Made by a program: the position numbers and the translations under genes. Below the pieces are notes generated by a model. It was not told where the DNA came from. It searched no databases and was given only the letters and a program-made list of their open reading frames with translations. Shown here piece by piece: positions 47,005-57,981 of a DNA stretch of 64,000 bases; the stretch's first letter is position 1, and each line of letters starts with the position of its first letter. This stretch comes from Pinus tabuliformis (taxonomy: Eukaryota; Streptophyta; Pinopsida; Pinales; Pinaceae), in assembly GCA_031772625.1 (NCBI GenBank), contig CM062813.1:768428720-768492719 (forward strand), given 5' to 3'.

Positions 47005-48600
47005 TGATCTGATATTCACCCTATGAATGACATCAGTTAAAGATTTATTAAACTAAGGTATTATAGACTCATGTGCTGGTGTGTGTTCTGTGTTATTGAA
47101 GCAACGGATCGATCAGATTGCCAATACACAGACAATAAAATGGATAACAGAGAAATACAGTAAGCAAACACAAAGACACAAGCAATTTTAATAAGGAGTT
47201 CACCCTATGCTCCAGGGCTACGTCTCTGGTCCAACTTTCAGTGGTGGCCTTGTTTTATTGTGCCTTTGGGCAGAGAATTTACAATACAGGGACTCAATGT
47301 GAGTTCACCTGAAGCAGGTTTTGCTTGGCAGGGTGGTCCTTGGATTTCCCAAGCCACTGGAGTACACAGACTCTTCTTCCTCCTACCAGCTCTGTGACCT
47401 TTTGGTCTACAATGGCAAGAGCCCAATGTGGTGCTCAGCCCGGACAGATCCTCTATGGGATGGCTTGAATCTTCAAGCTCTTTGGTGCTCGATGCTGCTG
47501 CTGATTAGCTCGGCCCTCTGTCTCCTCTGCTCTACTTTACTGTTCTCTGTGTTCAGTCCTCCTCTCAGGGTTCACTGTTCCACTTCTTCGTCTCTTGACT
47601 TTTGTCTCTCTATGTCTAACTCCACTCCTTGATTCGACTGCCTCTATTCATGGCTTTAGCCATTTGATCCCTATGCCTGTTCGGTTCCTCTTCCGCCTCT
47701 GTCGATTCACCTTTTGCAGCTGCGCTTGGAGTTCCCTATTCGACGTCATCATCAGCGCTCAGGGAGTTGCCACTTGTCTTCCTCTAAATGGCGCCAGCAT
47801 GCTTCGTCGGTTCGTTTCTTCAGTTACGTCGTGGATGCATTCTTCCTCCATCATGGTGATCAAACGGATTCCGAATCCCTTTAGAATGCGGCTTAATTCC
47901 CTGTCGATTCCACTTCTTCCCATCGGGCACGATCTTAGCCATCTGATTTGGGCCCTCCAAATCTGACGCCATACGCACGTTTCGCGCGGTTGACTTGCTC
48001 GACTGATAGCGCACGATCAATGGCAATTTTCTCTCACCTCTACCTGCCACGCGTTGATCGTTGTATGGAATCGCTCTGCTTTCATCCAAAACCTCTTACT
48101 GTTTAAGGGCGCCCCGATCAAAACCATCGGTTTCCAGAGCGCGGGTCCCGCCTTGTACGATTAGCGCTTTTTCCCTTTTTCCACTCGCAGTCCTCCGATT
48201 CCCCCACGCGACTGAGTGCTCGGGCTTTTCCATTTTGGCCCTGTTCACCCAGCGATGCACGATTAGTGTTAGGCACTAATCGCGCATCGCTAGGCGAACA
48301 GGGCCAGCTCTAATCACGCATCAAAAATCACCTCCGTTTCTCGATCCGGGGCTCCCAGGGGCTAATTCGGCCTCCCACGTAGTCTCCATGGGCCTCGGTC
48401 AGCGCGCTTTGACCGAGGTCCTCGTCGTTCCACGTTGGATGCCATTACCACTGGTTCAGGGTGTTTTTGATCGCTATTCTAGAATTCCTTAGAGATTTGT
48501 TTGACCTGATACAGTCATGGTTCTTTAACAGTCTTTTATGGATCCAATTCGGATCACAGCCTTCCCACTGAAAAAGCTTTTGGACCACCAAAAGTTGGTT
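47005..48600 (-). repeat. 3' LTR and 3' untranslated region of the nested gypsy (inner boundary unresolved)
   Basis: The U5 end is certain (47005, TGATCTGATATTC). The first 121 bp match the fold-back at the other end. The inner LTR edge cannot be fixed because the partner LTR is missing. A purine tract AGGAGGAAGAAGAG (minus strand, about 47369-47382) next to TGTGTACTCC suggests a roughly 365-bp LTR, but a longer LTR is possible. AATAAA-type signals lie on the minus strand at about 47042 and 47257. 47640-48450 is notably GC-rich for the window. Confidence 0.6.
48237..48305. repeat. 69-bp near-perfect hairpin
   Basis: Two 32-nt arms (48237-48268 and 48274-48305, starting GGCCCTGTTC) with a 5-nt loop and three mismatches, all compatible with G:U pairing in RNA. 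It lies in the 3' region of the nested gypsy. Confidence 0.85.
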
Positions 48601-51343
48601 TTTAAGCATCGACTAAGTGATGATACTGTTTCTTCACTTGTCCAATCTCAATCCATTTTGCGCTGCTCGGCTTTGAACCTTTGGGCCCAATCCTGAGGTA
48701 CTCAACATCTCCCCTGTGCGTTGTCCTCACCTTCCTGTTTAGCATTGTGTCTTTCTACAACTCATTAAGATACTCAGTTAGTAGGTCATTAATAGAAGGC
48801 AATTGAATTTGCTCTTCAAGGTCCTCAATCATTGAAGGTTCAAACAATCTCAAGCAATCTTCATTTACGATTGAGTAGATGTGCATGTAAGTTGGTAAAT
48901 CAAGGCGAAAAGCATTTTGACCAATCTTCTCAAGTATCCTAAAAGGTCCATACCTGATAGGCCTTAGCTTTTTACCTTCACCTTGCATCCTGTCCTTGCT
49001 GATATACAACCAGACTTGGTCTCCAACTTGAAAACTATGATTCATCCGATGCTTATCATGCCTAGCCTTGTACTTGGCCTCGCTCCTTTCCAGTTGTTCC
49101 TGTATTTCCTGGTGGATCTCCTGGATCTGTTCAATGAACCTAGTTGCCTTGTCCACATCACTGTGTCTTTCAACCATGGTGTCTTTACCAAAGAAAAAAT
49201 CCAAAGGAGACCTTGGTATGAAACCAAAATAGGTCTCAAAAGGAGATCTCTGTGTAGAAGAGTGTTTGGCTCTGTTGTAAGCATGCTGCACATAACGCAA
49301 GTGTTCATCCCAGAGCTTAGGATGTTTACTGCAATATCCTCTCAGTAACTAGATCACTGTCTTGTTTACTACTTGTGTCTGGCCATCTGTTTGTGGATGA
49401 AAAGCTGTGCTTTTCTTTAGTTTGGTGTCCATCAGTTCCCACAGAATCGACCAAAACTTCCCCACAAATCGAGTGTCTCGATCAGATACAATGGAAGTGG
49501 GTAATCCAAAATGAAACCATACATGTTCAAAGAACAATTTTGCAGTTTGTTCAGTGGTAATCTGTTTACTACAAGGTATCAAAATACATATTTTGTTGAA
49601 CCTATCCAGAACAACATATAGATAATCATGACCTTTCCTAGATTTAGGTAGTCCTCCAACAAAATCCATGGAAACACTTTCCCAAGGGTGAGAAGGAACT
49701 GGCAAGAGAGTGTACAAGCCTAGTTTTCTATTGCTGGGCTTGCTTTTAGCACACATGGCACACCCTCTTACATACCTAGAAACTGTCTCATTCATTTTCG
49801 GCCAATAGCAGAATCTTTGCAGCTGTGCAACTGTTTTACTTACCCCAAAGTGACCTGATATCAGAGAAGTGTGTGCTTCCCTAATTATTTTTACTCTTTC
49901 GGTTTGTGGAATGCAGAGTTTCCCACAATGGTATAAGAGTCGGTCCTTTATATGATAGTCCAATTCTTCTACTCTTTTGCCTTGACTCAAAGTTGCATAT
50001 ACATCTTTAAAGTCCATATCTTGAGCATATTGTTCTATGTAGCTTTCATGTAGCACTGAATTATGCTTAAGTATGGTAGATGCATTTATCATAGGTCTAG
50101 ATAACATGTATGCAACCTTGTTATGTATGCCCTTTTTATATCTGATGACTAAATGAAATTGTTGTAGAAAACCCATCCATCTGTAATGTCTTGATTGCTG
50201 AAACTTAGTTTTGGAGTGTAGATATTGAAGTGGCTGATGATCAGTATGTATAACTGTCTCTTTTCCCATTAAATAATGTTTCCACTTTTTCACACTCTGA
50301 ACTAACGCATACAATTCTTTATCATATGTAGGATAGTAAACTACTGCAGGATTAAAAGTCTCAAAATGATAACATATGGGTTTACCATGCTGTGTCAACA
50401 CTGCTCCCATGGCATAGTCACTGGCATCAGTTTGGATCTCAAATGGTCTTTGTAAATCAGGCAGTGCTAGTACAGGTGCTGTACTAATTTTTTCTTTCAA
50501 GGTGTTGAAGGCTTTCTGATGTTTGCCTCCCCACTGAAACACCTTATTCAATCTTGTTAAAGCATGTAAGGGAGCTGCAATCGAGGAGAAGTTAGAAATA
50601 AACTTCCTCCAATATTGTGCTGCTCCTAAGAAGCTTCTCACTTCTGTAGCAGACCTGGGTTTAGGCCAATTCACAATGACTGCCACTTTAGAGGGATCTA
50701 TTTTCAATTCACCTCCCCCTACTATATGACCCAAGTATTTTAGAGATGTTTTGCCAAATTCACATTTTGAGAGTTTAACATAAATTTTTTCTCTTTTCAA
50801 AACATCCAATGTCTGCTTAACATGCTTTAAATGTTCTTCCCACGTTTTACTAAAAATCAGAATGTCATCCAGATACACAATAACAAAATCATCAAGAAAA
50901 GGTCTAAGTACATCATTCATTAATCTCATGAAAGTAGCAGGAGCATTGGTCAAGCCAAAAGGCATAACCAGCCATTCATACAATCCCTGCTTTGTTTTGA
51001 AAGCAGTCTTCCATGCATCTTTCTCTGAAACTCTGACCTGATGGTATCCACTATGCAAATCCAGCTTGGTGAAATAAACAACTTCCTTCAATTGATCTAA
51101 AAGATCATCTATGCGAGGAAGGGGATAACGATTCTTGATTGTTATCTTATTCAGTGCTCGGTAATCTATGCACATTCTCCAAGAGCCATCTTTCTTTCTC
51201 ACCAAAACGATTGGTGACCCACATGGTGATGTGCTAGGCCTGATGAAGCCCTTCTCGAGCAACTCCTACACCTGCTTCTTGATTTCAGCATTCTCTAAAG
51301 TAGACAACCTGTACATCCTAATGTTAGGCAATGGAACATCTTG
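48600..51343 (-). pseudogene. Nested gypsy pol: RT, RNase H, integrase, chromodomain-like tail
   Basis: One frame runs with three TAG stops (about 51343, 51270 and 49347) and one near 48754. [33 protein letters not shown]. RNase [16 protein letters not shown] and [10 protein letters not shown]. Integrase: HHCC zinc region (HFGVSKTV...CAMCAKSK), D in VVLDRF, D in VSDRDTRF, while the third catalytic residue reads Q (QTQVVN) instead of the usual E. The C-terminal region includes GDVEYLRIGPKG and AKWIEIGQV, resembling a chromodomain-like module. It would copy and integrate the element. It is inactive here. Confidence 0.85.
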
Positions 51344-53006
51344 CTACAAAATAATATCATGTACTACTCCCTTTTTGGTTGGAAGACCTTTAGGTTCTTG
51401 AAACAAGACATCATACTCTGAAACAACCTTTTCTATATTAGCGTGTTGTTCAGCATTACAACCCTCAAATACATTGGTTTTATTAGGTTTCCTTTCCTTT
51501 AGAACCATCAGTAAGAATTGTTTGCATGAATTAATCATTCTTTTCATCTGTCCTGAGTTTATGAGAGTATAATTATTCTTGAGCTTATGAGCTCTTACAA
51601 AGTATTTGATTCCATCTTTGACAAGTAGATACTTGTTCTCAGGTCTATAGAAAATAGCCTTTCTATCATACAAGTAAGGACTTCCTAAAACAATTCCACA
51701 TATATCCAAAGGAATTATGTCTAACTCAACCTCATCTACAAATGTTGACCCAAAAGAAAACTTGAGTTTGCAATGTCTAGTCACTTGCAGTTGTGCTTTA
51801 TCATTCAACCATCCTAATGGGTATGGTTTCTTGTGAGGTGTAGTTGGTAATCCCAATTTCTTTACAATTGCTTCAGAAATTAAACTTACTTGTGATCCAC
51901 TATCAAACAATGTATCAATCTTTTGATTTTTGGAAATAACTCGAATATGGAAAAGCTCATGTCTTTTTCTCTCATTTTCTTCATCAATAACAGATTGAGC
52001 AGAATTACTAGTAGATGCTTCATAATTCTTACCTTTTATACATGTGGCTGCTATAGTTGTTTCATCTCCCGATTCTGACCCGAAATCTTTCTGAATAGCT
52101 GTAGCTGTCTTCTTCTTCTTGCCCTTGGACTTCTTAGGTCTCAGCTCTGGATGTAGAATCCAACAATGCTCATCATCATGCCCCTCCTTTTTACAGTGAG
52201 TGCATGAAGCTTTAGCTTTCTGTGCAGTGTTAGCCTTCCTTGCCTTCCACTTCTGTTTTATTTTCTCCTTGCTCTTGCTTACAGTGGGTTGGGATGGTCC
52301 CCCAACTTCTGGATTTCCATTCTTTCCTCTAGCTTCTAGATGAGTAGCTTGTACAGATACCTCATCTATACTAGTGGGATTAAACATGAGGATGGTATGC
52401 CTCATGTGGCTGTGTAGACCACCAATGTACTTGAAAAGAGTCTCTGTGAGTCTAATGAGATACCCAATAGCATTGCTCTCTTTCTGAACTCTTGAGTATA
52501 CCCTTGCACACTTTGCCCTTTCAACTGCCGAAGAGTTTGCCAACTCATCATGGCTTGTTGCATGTAGGCCAATGGATATAACTGCTTTTTGATTGTAGAA
52601 ACAAAGTCACTCCAGACAGAGATGGTCTTACCATGTCTTTTCATATCATCTTAGGTTCTGCATTCCCACCAAACCAAGGCAGTGCCTCCTAGGCGTAGGC
52701 TTGCCAGCTGAATCTTACTCTTGTCTGAGTTTATGTTTTGTACCCTGCAATACACATCAATTTGTCTAATCCAATTGTCCAACTTTCAGCATTTAGCTCT
52801 CCATCATATATAGGCAAATCAAATTTAACATCTAACTTAATCAAAGATGCTTTCTTATTATGCACAGGGCTATTAGGAGGTGTGAGAAAGCTTTTCTCTT
52901 TCCCATTTCCGTTGGAGTTGTCATGGAAGTGAGACTCATATTCTTCTTTATCTTGTTTAGAGCCTAATGCATCTTCCACCTTTTGCTTTCTAAAATCTCT
53001 GTACAT
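51344..53006 (-). pseudogene. Nested gypsy gag and protease
   Basis: The N-terminal part (53006-52731) holds FDLPIYDGELNAE, a gypsy gag signature, then shifts frame. The capsid continues at 52644-52402 in a second frame and from 52543 in a third. The last piece (399 codons) has a CX2CX4HX4C knuckle (CTHCKKEGHDDEHC, about 52164-52205) and a pepsin-like protease with DSG (LFDSGSQVSLIS, about 51887-51922), then runs into RT. At least two indels break gag. The protease itself is open. Confidence 0.8.
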
Positions 53007-53214
53007 TTATTCAACCATAGACTTTATAGCTAGGAAACTCTCTACGAATTGAGGGTTTAGCCTACAAAACCTTCTTCTGAGATTGTCTTTCCAGAATAGA
53101 CTCTCCCAATTTCAGGATTAGTTTCCACCAACTCTCCTTCTCCTAATTTGAGCTTTGATCTTGTGAGCATTCACAGCTGAAACAACACAAGCTTGTCTAA
53201 CCTTACAACTTCTT

Positions 53215-53226
53215 GCTCTGATACCA
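53215..53226 (-). other. Primer-binding site of nested gypsy (initiator tRNA-Met)
   Basis: GCTCTGATACCA on the plus strand is the complement of TGGTATCAGAGC, two bases inside the U5 end at 53229. Confidence 0.9.
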
Positions 53227-53228
53227 CT

Positions 53229-53438
53229 TGATCTGATATTCACCCTATGAATGACATCAGTTAAAGATTTATTAAACTAAGGTATTACAGACTCATGTGT
53301 TGGTGTGTGTTCTGTGTATTGGCAATCTGATTGATCTGTTGCTTCAATAACACAGAACACACACCAACACATGAGTCTGTAATACCTTAGTTTAATAAAT
53401 CTTTAACTGATGTCATTCATAGGGTGAATATTAGATCA
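53229..53438. repeat. Fold-back U5 inverted repeat replacing the 5' LTR
   Basis: Arm 53229-53317 and arm 53350-53438 are 89 bp each with one mismatch. The 32-nt loop is 53318-53349. The loop and right arm read in reverse as the U5 of the 3' LTR (47005-47125). The turn coincides with CTGTGT/ACACAG, which flank the same 32 nt in the intact LTR (47088-47093 and 47126-47131). Confidence 0.95.
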
Positions 53439-53544
53439 CACGATCAATAACTTCTCCTTTCACTTACTGTCGCCATGCATTCACTTTCACATTTTCTTTC
53501 ATTTGCCTGTCGTCAAGTCTGGCCAGCCTTGGCTTGGGCTCTGC

Positions 53545-53880
53545 CTCACTGAGACATCATTGCACAATCCGGGGAAGGAAGGCTCTGTCTCCCTCTCCAG
53601 AAATGTGCATTTCTGCCTAGGCACTGTCCTCTAGGAATGCTTTGCGTATTTCTAAGGGACAGTGACTGTTGGCCCATAAAATTGTGCAATGCAGTCCCTG
53701 AGCCTGCAGTCATTGCCAGCTAGAATTGCACATTGCGTAATCCCAACAGTTAGCAGTCAGTCTCAATTGCGCATTGCACAAATCCAGTAGCCAGTTTTGC
53801 CTCCCAGATAGCCCAGAATTCCCTTTTTCATAGTTCTGGTAGCTAGTTACCCAACATCCTAGAAGAAATTGCACAATATT
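53545..53880. repeat. Palindromic motif array 2 in element B
   Basis: Seven or more degenerate ATTGCGCAAT-type motifs (for example AGAATTGCACATTGCG, CAATTGCGCATTGCAC), corresponding to 2155-2485 of element A. Confidence 0.75.
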
Positions 53881-54017
53881 TGCCTATTATTCCTCAGGTA
53901 TGTGTTATGTCATTCCCAGAATTTTCTTTGGTTTTCGCTGACAAATTTCTTGCCATGCATGCTGCTTTGTCTCCAGATCTTCCAGGTGTTCATCTGCCTC
54001 TTAGTAGTACATGATCA

Positions 54018-57000
54018 ATGGCATCTACGAGAGCAGGATCAAGGGACACTGACGGAAGTGCAACTGGAGCATCAGTTGAACAGGTGTCCGCATGTCTACC
54101 GATCTATGAAGATACCAAGTTGTTTATGGACAAGGACATCAAGCTGAAATGGAAAGAGGTCAATGAAGCATTTGCAGGAACTTTCAGGGAAGATCTCGAA
54201 GACCTCCAGGTGTATGTGAACATTCAAAAGTTCGGCTTGTACAAGATTGCATGTAGATACCCCATGTTCCCATGAGTGGACATGATACACTGGATCGTCT
54301 CGCACACTGATCCCGAGATGATGAATTTGGGCAGTGTTAGAGGGACGAAGATTTGAACCTTCTGGGCATAGGATTATGATGAGATGTATCAAATGTCAAA
54401 GCCTGTGAATATCATGCAGACTCCCTTCAACTTACCCAGTAGCAGTGCCAACTCTAGAGACATTCTTAAGAACTGGGTAAAGGAGCCGGCTAGATTCAGA
54501 ATGACAGCCAACCAGATCTACAAGATGAAGATATTGCGGGAGGCGTATCAATACTTGGTTATATTTTCATGTCGACTGTATGGCCAAGAAAGAAAGGAAA
54601 CCTTCCCACATAGTTGGGTGATTGCACTGGACCAATTGGCCAGAGAGGGCAAACCATGTAACTGGTCCGGCATGTTGGCTCATCAACTGAAGGAACTGGT
54701 AACGAAGGCTCGACAATCACCCATAGGTATGCAAGTAGAGATCTACATCTCTGCCTACATCTTAGATGCAATATGTGCCTGACAGGATTTCCCAGGCTTG
54801 GAGTGGGCAAGGTCACCGACGGAGACTGGTGTGAACGCATATTGTAACTTGTTGTCCGAATGAAGCTTCAAAAGATTTATCACATGACTGTCTGATAATT
54901 TTGTCACCCCAGTTTACAAAATGATATTTGAACAGGATCCACCCTACATATCGAGGGCAACAATGGAGGCACTGATAGGAATTGTTGATTGTTATGCCTC
55001 ACCGTCCGGCACCTTCATACGAATGTTCGTCGTGGAGAAGCCTCCACATGTTCTACCGAAGTTTGCCTTGGAAATACTCATCATGTAGGAAGTATCATAT
55101 CACATCTTGGAAGGATTGACAGCTAGACTGCACCGAAAGAAGACGGCACCTTGGCCCTCTCCTTTGTTACGGATTGGGTTATATGAGATCCGAAGTTTCA
55201 AGCAAGAAGATGTCGAAGCATAACATATGAGGAAGTATCCATTCAACCTCTGAAGTTACAATTCGTATGACCCACATTGTATTGTGAAAGATCATTGCAC
55301 GAGAGTAGAGTTTGATTGGTTCCACAGGGCATTTCATTGGGCCGAGGAGGACCCATGGAGATATTGCTACAGTTTCTCCAGACCCAATGAATAGGTCAGC
55401 TTCACCATGGAGTGGTTAGTGAAGCAACATGAAGCAACATCCTAGAGAACACCAGCACCAACAGTAGTAGCAGTAGAGGCAAGCATACCAGTGCACAACA
55501 AGGGTAAGAGGAAGATTATTGATCGCATGGAGGAACATAAAAGCTATAAGTTCCAAGTAGATCCATTGGTAGAGAAAGCAGCTTTGGCTATAGAGGAAAA
55601 GAGGTAACAATGCGATAAGCAAATCGTGCAAAGGTAGAGGGATAAGAGAAGAATGGAGGAAATAGAGAAGGAGTTGCATGAGCTAAAGGAGCAACTTTGG
55701 AAGGAACAAGAGATGCACAAACAGGAGAGGGAAGCGCATGAAAAATAGGTACAACAGGGGGCACAACATGTGAAAACAAATGAAACAACACCCATACTGG
55801 TAGTGGATTCATCAGAATAGCTGGCGTCAGGCAGAAAGGGTGAACCATCGCAGGAGCAGGACTTCACTCGTGAGATAGAGCAAGCACTTCAACAGTTGGA
55901 TACAGATATGGAGCAACGAGAATTAGAATAGGACATCGACCTTATGCCTCATCACCAAGAGTCCCAATTACCTGCTTCACCACATCTAGATGATGAGAAA
56001 GTCTCAAGCGAACAAGGAGGCACTGATATCCTCGGAGATCAACCGGAAGGAGAGATGCACAACATCTCATTTGACAAGTGTTAACATAGAGTTGTGCAGT
56101 CTCGTAGAGTGTCAAATCCATATGACCATACATCTCTTGCGCAAGTTGAGGAATGAGTGATTGTGTCTGACGTGCGGAAACATCTAGCAGCCTTGGCCGA
56201 TGCAAATAGAGTGTATGCTGAAGGTACTAGCTCAAGTGTTCAATTTCTGATAGCTAGGAATGAGAAAATGGCTAAGGAAATACAAACGACCAAGCAAGGA
56301 GGAGAGTTGGTGACAATGTCTGCCTGAGCTAAACTAAAGAAGGTAATACTACATGAAGTATTGTCCCTTGACACAGTTATGTGAATGTTGTACTCCATGT
56401 TTGGCACCGTGAATAAGGAAGTCATCCATCTCAACAGATGGTAGCAGCGATGTGCTAGAAGATCATGTATCTTGACGAACTGGCATGCTACTGTTGATTA
56501 CATGCAAACATGGAAAATGATATACAACGAAGCCCCACTTCATTTGCCTAAGATGATGAAGGCCAGTGTGGTCAAGTTGAAGGAACGTATCTGGAGTCAT
56601 ATCCGAAACTATGAAGAGATCCCACAGCTCATCACTAGTATACGGGCTTCCCATGCACGTGTGTTCACAAGTATGGATGTTGTGGTGCGCGCACATGCGG
56701 TCCCATCTATTGGGACTCTCACACAGGAAAAGAGAAAGGCACAGGTTTGACTAGAGCTTGACTTGTATTTCAATGAGTTGATGTGCATCGCCACCAGCCT
56801 AGACTTGCCCATCAGCGGAGACATCATGCACAAGTATGTTGCTGGTCCAACCGCATTGAAGACAATGATGCACATGCTCACATACGAGTTGGACGGAGGA
56901 GCCTGAGAAGTGTACTCAGATGCTCTGGAGGCAAGAGTCAGGTTCCAGAAATATGTCACCTTGGAGCGCACGAACACCATCACGGACTACCGATCTTGGC

Positions 57001-57134
57001 ATCAGTATGTTACTGTTTCTCAACGCGAGGATGTTGAGGAGTTGGACTTCCATGGTTGTCTAAGTCATAGTGATGTCTAGCATGTCTTGCTCAAGCCATT
57101 TCTCTCACATGGGTATATGTGCATTGTAATGTAA
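54018..57134 (+). pseudogene. 1038-codon ORF of element B with 24 premature stops and no frameshift
   Basis: A single frame runs from ATG 54018 to TAA 57132-57134. I count 11 TGA, 10 TAG and 3 TAA inside and no indel that breaks the frame. N-terminal third: globular region with YEDTKLFMDKDIKLKW, W- and Y-rich blocks, and WVIALDQLAREGKP..NWSGML (54616-54685). Middle: CYASPSGTFIRMFVVEK (54993-55043), then a Lys/Glu-rich coiled-coil stretch with EKELHELKEQLWKEQ (55669-55710). C-terminal third: conserved in element A (FNELMCIATSLDLPISGDI). No membrane segment, zinc knuckle or catalytic signature recognised. The layout recalls other plant retroelement-encoded proteins of unknown function. It ends 123 bp before the TATA box. 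Confidence 0.7.
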
Positions 57135-57256
57135 TTTCTTGTCAAGTGTAAGTCAAGTGTCGATAGTTGGATGTAGCAATCATAGAGTAGATGAAGAGTC
57201 ATGAGGGTAGTTGAACTGTCACAAAGGGGAATGCCAAGCGTCACCCCACCCTTTGC

Positions 57257-57264
57257 TATAAATA
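57257..57264 (+). promoter_or_regulatory. TATA box of element B (putative LTR promoter)
   Basis: TATAAATA in CCCACCCTTTGCTATAAATA. Its first T is 720 bp from the element end, the same distance as in element A. AT-rich TTAATATAATAAG at about 57479 may serve as a polyadenylation region. Confidence 0.6.
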
Positions 57265-57981
57265 GTCCCTCATAAATCATTGTAATGGCTTTTGGTCAGC
57301 CAAGCTTCTGATAAGACTATCTTGGAGAGAGCTTGGATGGTATTGTAATGAGCTTTGGATTCTCCACTGTGCAGAGCTAGTACATCTCTTTGGAGGAGTA
57401 GGTGATTGTGGTTGTAACATTCCGCTATCGGAACTATTGGTTGGACATGGATGTATTGTATGACTAGAACTTACACTTCTTAATATAATAAGAGCTAGCA
57501 CATTTCATGCATATTTTGTATTGTATTCTATGCTACCTGGTTTACTCTAAATGATATATGTATCTGTTTACTTATGCATGCATGTATAGCTATTTGTGTA
57601 TGTATGTATGAATCCTTCTGAAATGTGTTGTTGGTTTAACCATCACTTTGGTTTTCTAGCTAACTTGCCTTCCACGTTGTGATGCATCTTTGCTCGTGTG
57701 TTCCCTTCTTAACTTCGTGCTATCACAGGTTTGCAAGGGGCGCACTCATCTCAACCCCCATGTGTTAGAACCTCTCATGCACCTTCCTTGGCTCGTTGCA
57801 ACTGTCACACCATTGCTACCAACAGAGTTATCTTACTTGCCTTTGTGTGAAGTCGTGGTCAAGGCATTACCATACGACCCACTGTTTGGACTCCTACACC
57901 AAACGGTCTGAGGTATAATTGGGACTTCTTACCGGGGAGATCCCCTGATAGGTTGGCGGGTCCAGCACCATCAACAAGACA

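Larger units (their letters stand above)
47005..53438 (-). mobile_element. Minus-strand Ty3/gypsy provirus with a fold-back 5' end
   Basis: Bounded by CACGA duplications; outer ends TGATCTGATATTC and GAATATTAGATCA. Minus-strand order: 210-bp fold-back of U5 (53438-53229) in place of a 5' LTR, primer-binding site TGGTATCAGAGC (complement of 53215-53226), gag, PR-RT-RH-IN, chromodomain-like tail, then the 3' LTR whose U5 end is 47005. Both termini are therefore U5 ends. Without U3/R on its 5' side this copy would lack its own promoter. Gag is frameshifted and pol has three in-frame stops. Confidence 0.9.
45947..57976 (+). mobile_element. Element B: probable solo giant LTR (5.6 kb) carrying a long ORF
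   Basis: TGTTGTAGCAGC...CACCATCAACA, 5-bp duplication AGAAA/AGACA. Without the nested provirus (47005-53438 plus one CACGA) it is 5.59 kb. There is no internal LTR pair. Order: palindromic motif array 1 (46145-46385), spacer, motif array 2 (53545-53880), ORF 54018-57134, TATA box 57257, then 720 bp of R/U5-like sequence. The promoter close to the right end and the TG..CA ends favour a single LTR left after LTR-LTR recombination, with the ORF in U3. Element A is a shorter copy of the same family. Confidence 0.65.

Noticed and set aside
47321..48279. Several plus-strand open frames of 72-123 codons
   Set aside because: They lie antisense to the 3' region of the nested gypsy in GC-rich DNA, with no family resemblance.
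48690..48712. GGGGAGA-TGTTGAGTACC on the minus strand as polypurine tract and LTR start
   Set aside because: The same bases read in frame as part of the integrase tail (GDVEYLRIG), so this is more likely coding; the inner LTR boundary was left open.
54018..57134. Stop-codon spectrum as proof of methylation decay
   Set aside because: Every stop codon can be written as a C-to-T change from CAA, CAG or CGA, so without ancestral sequence it is only suggestive.
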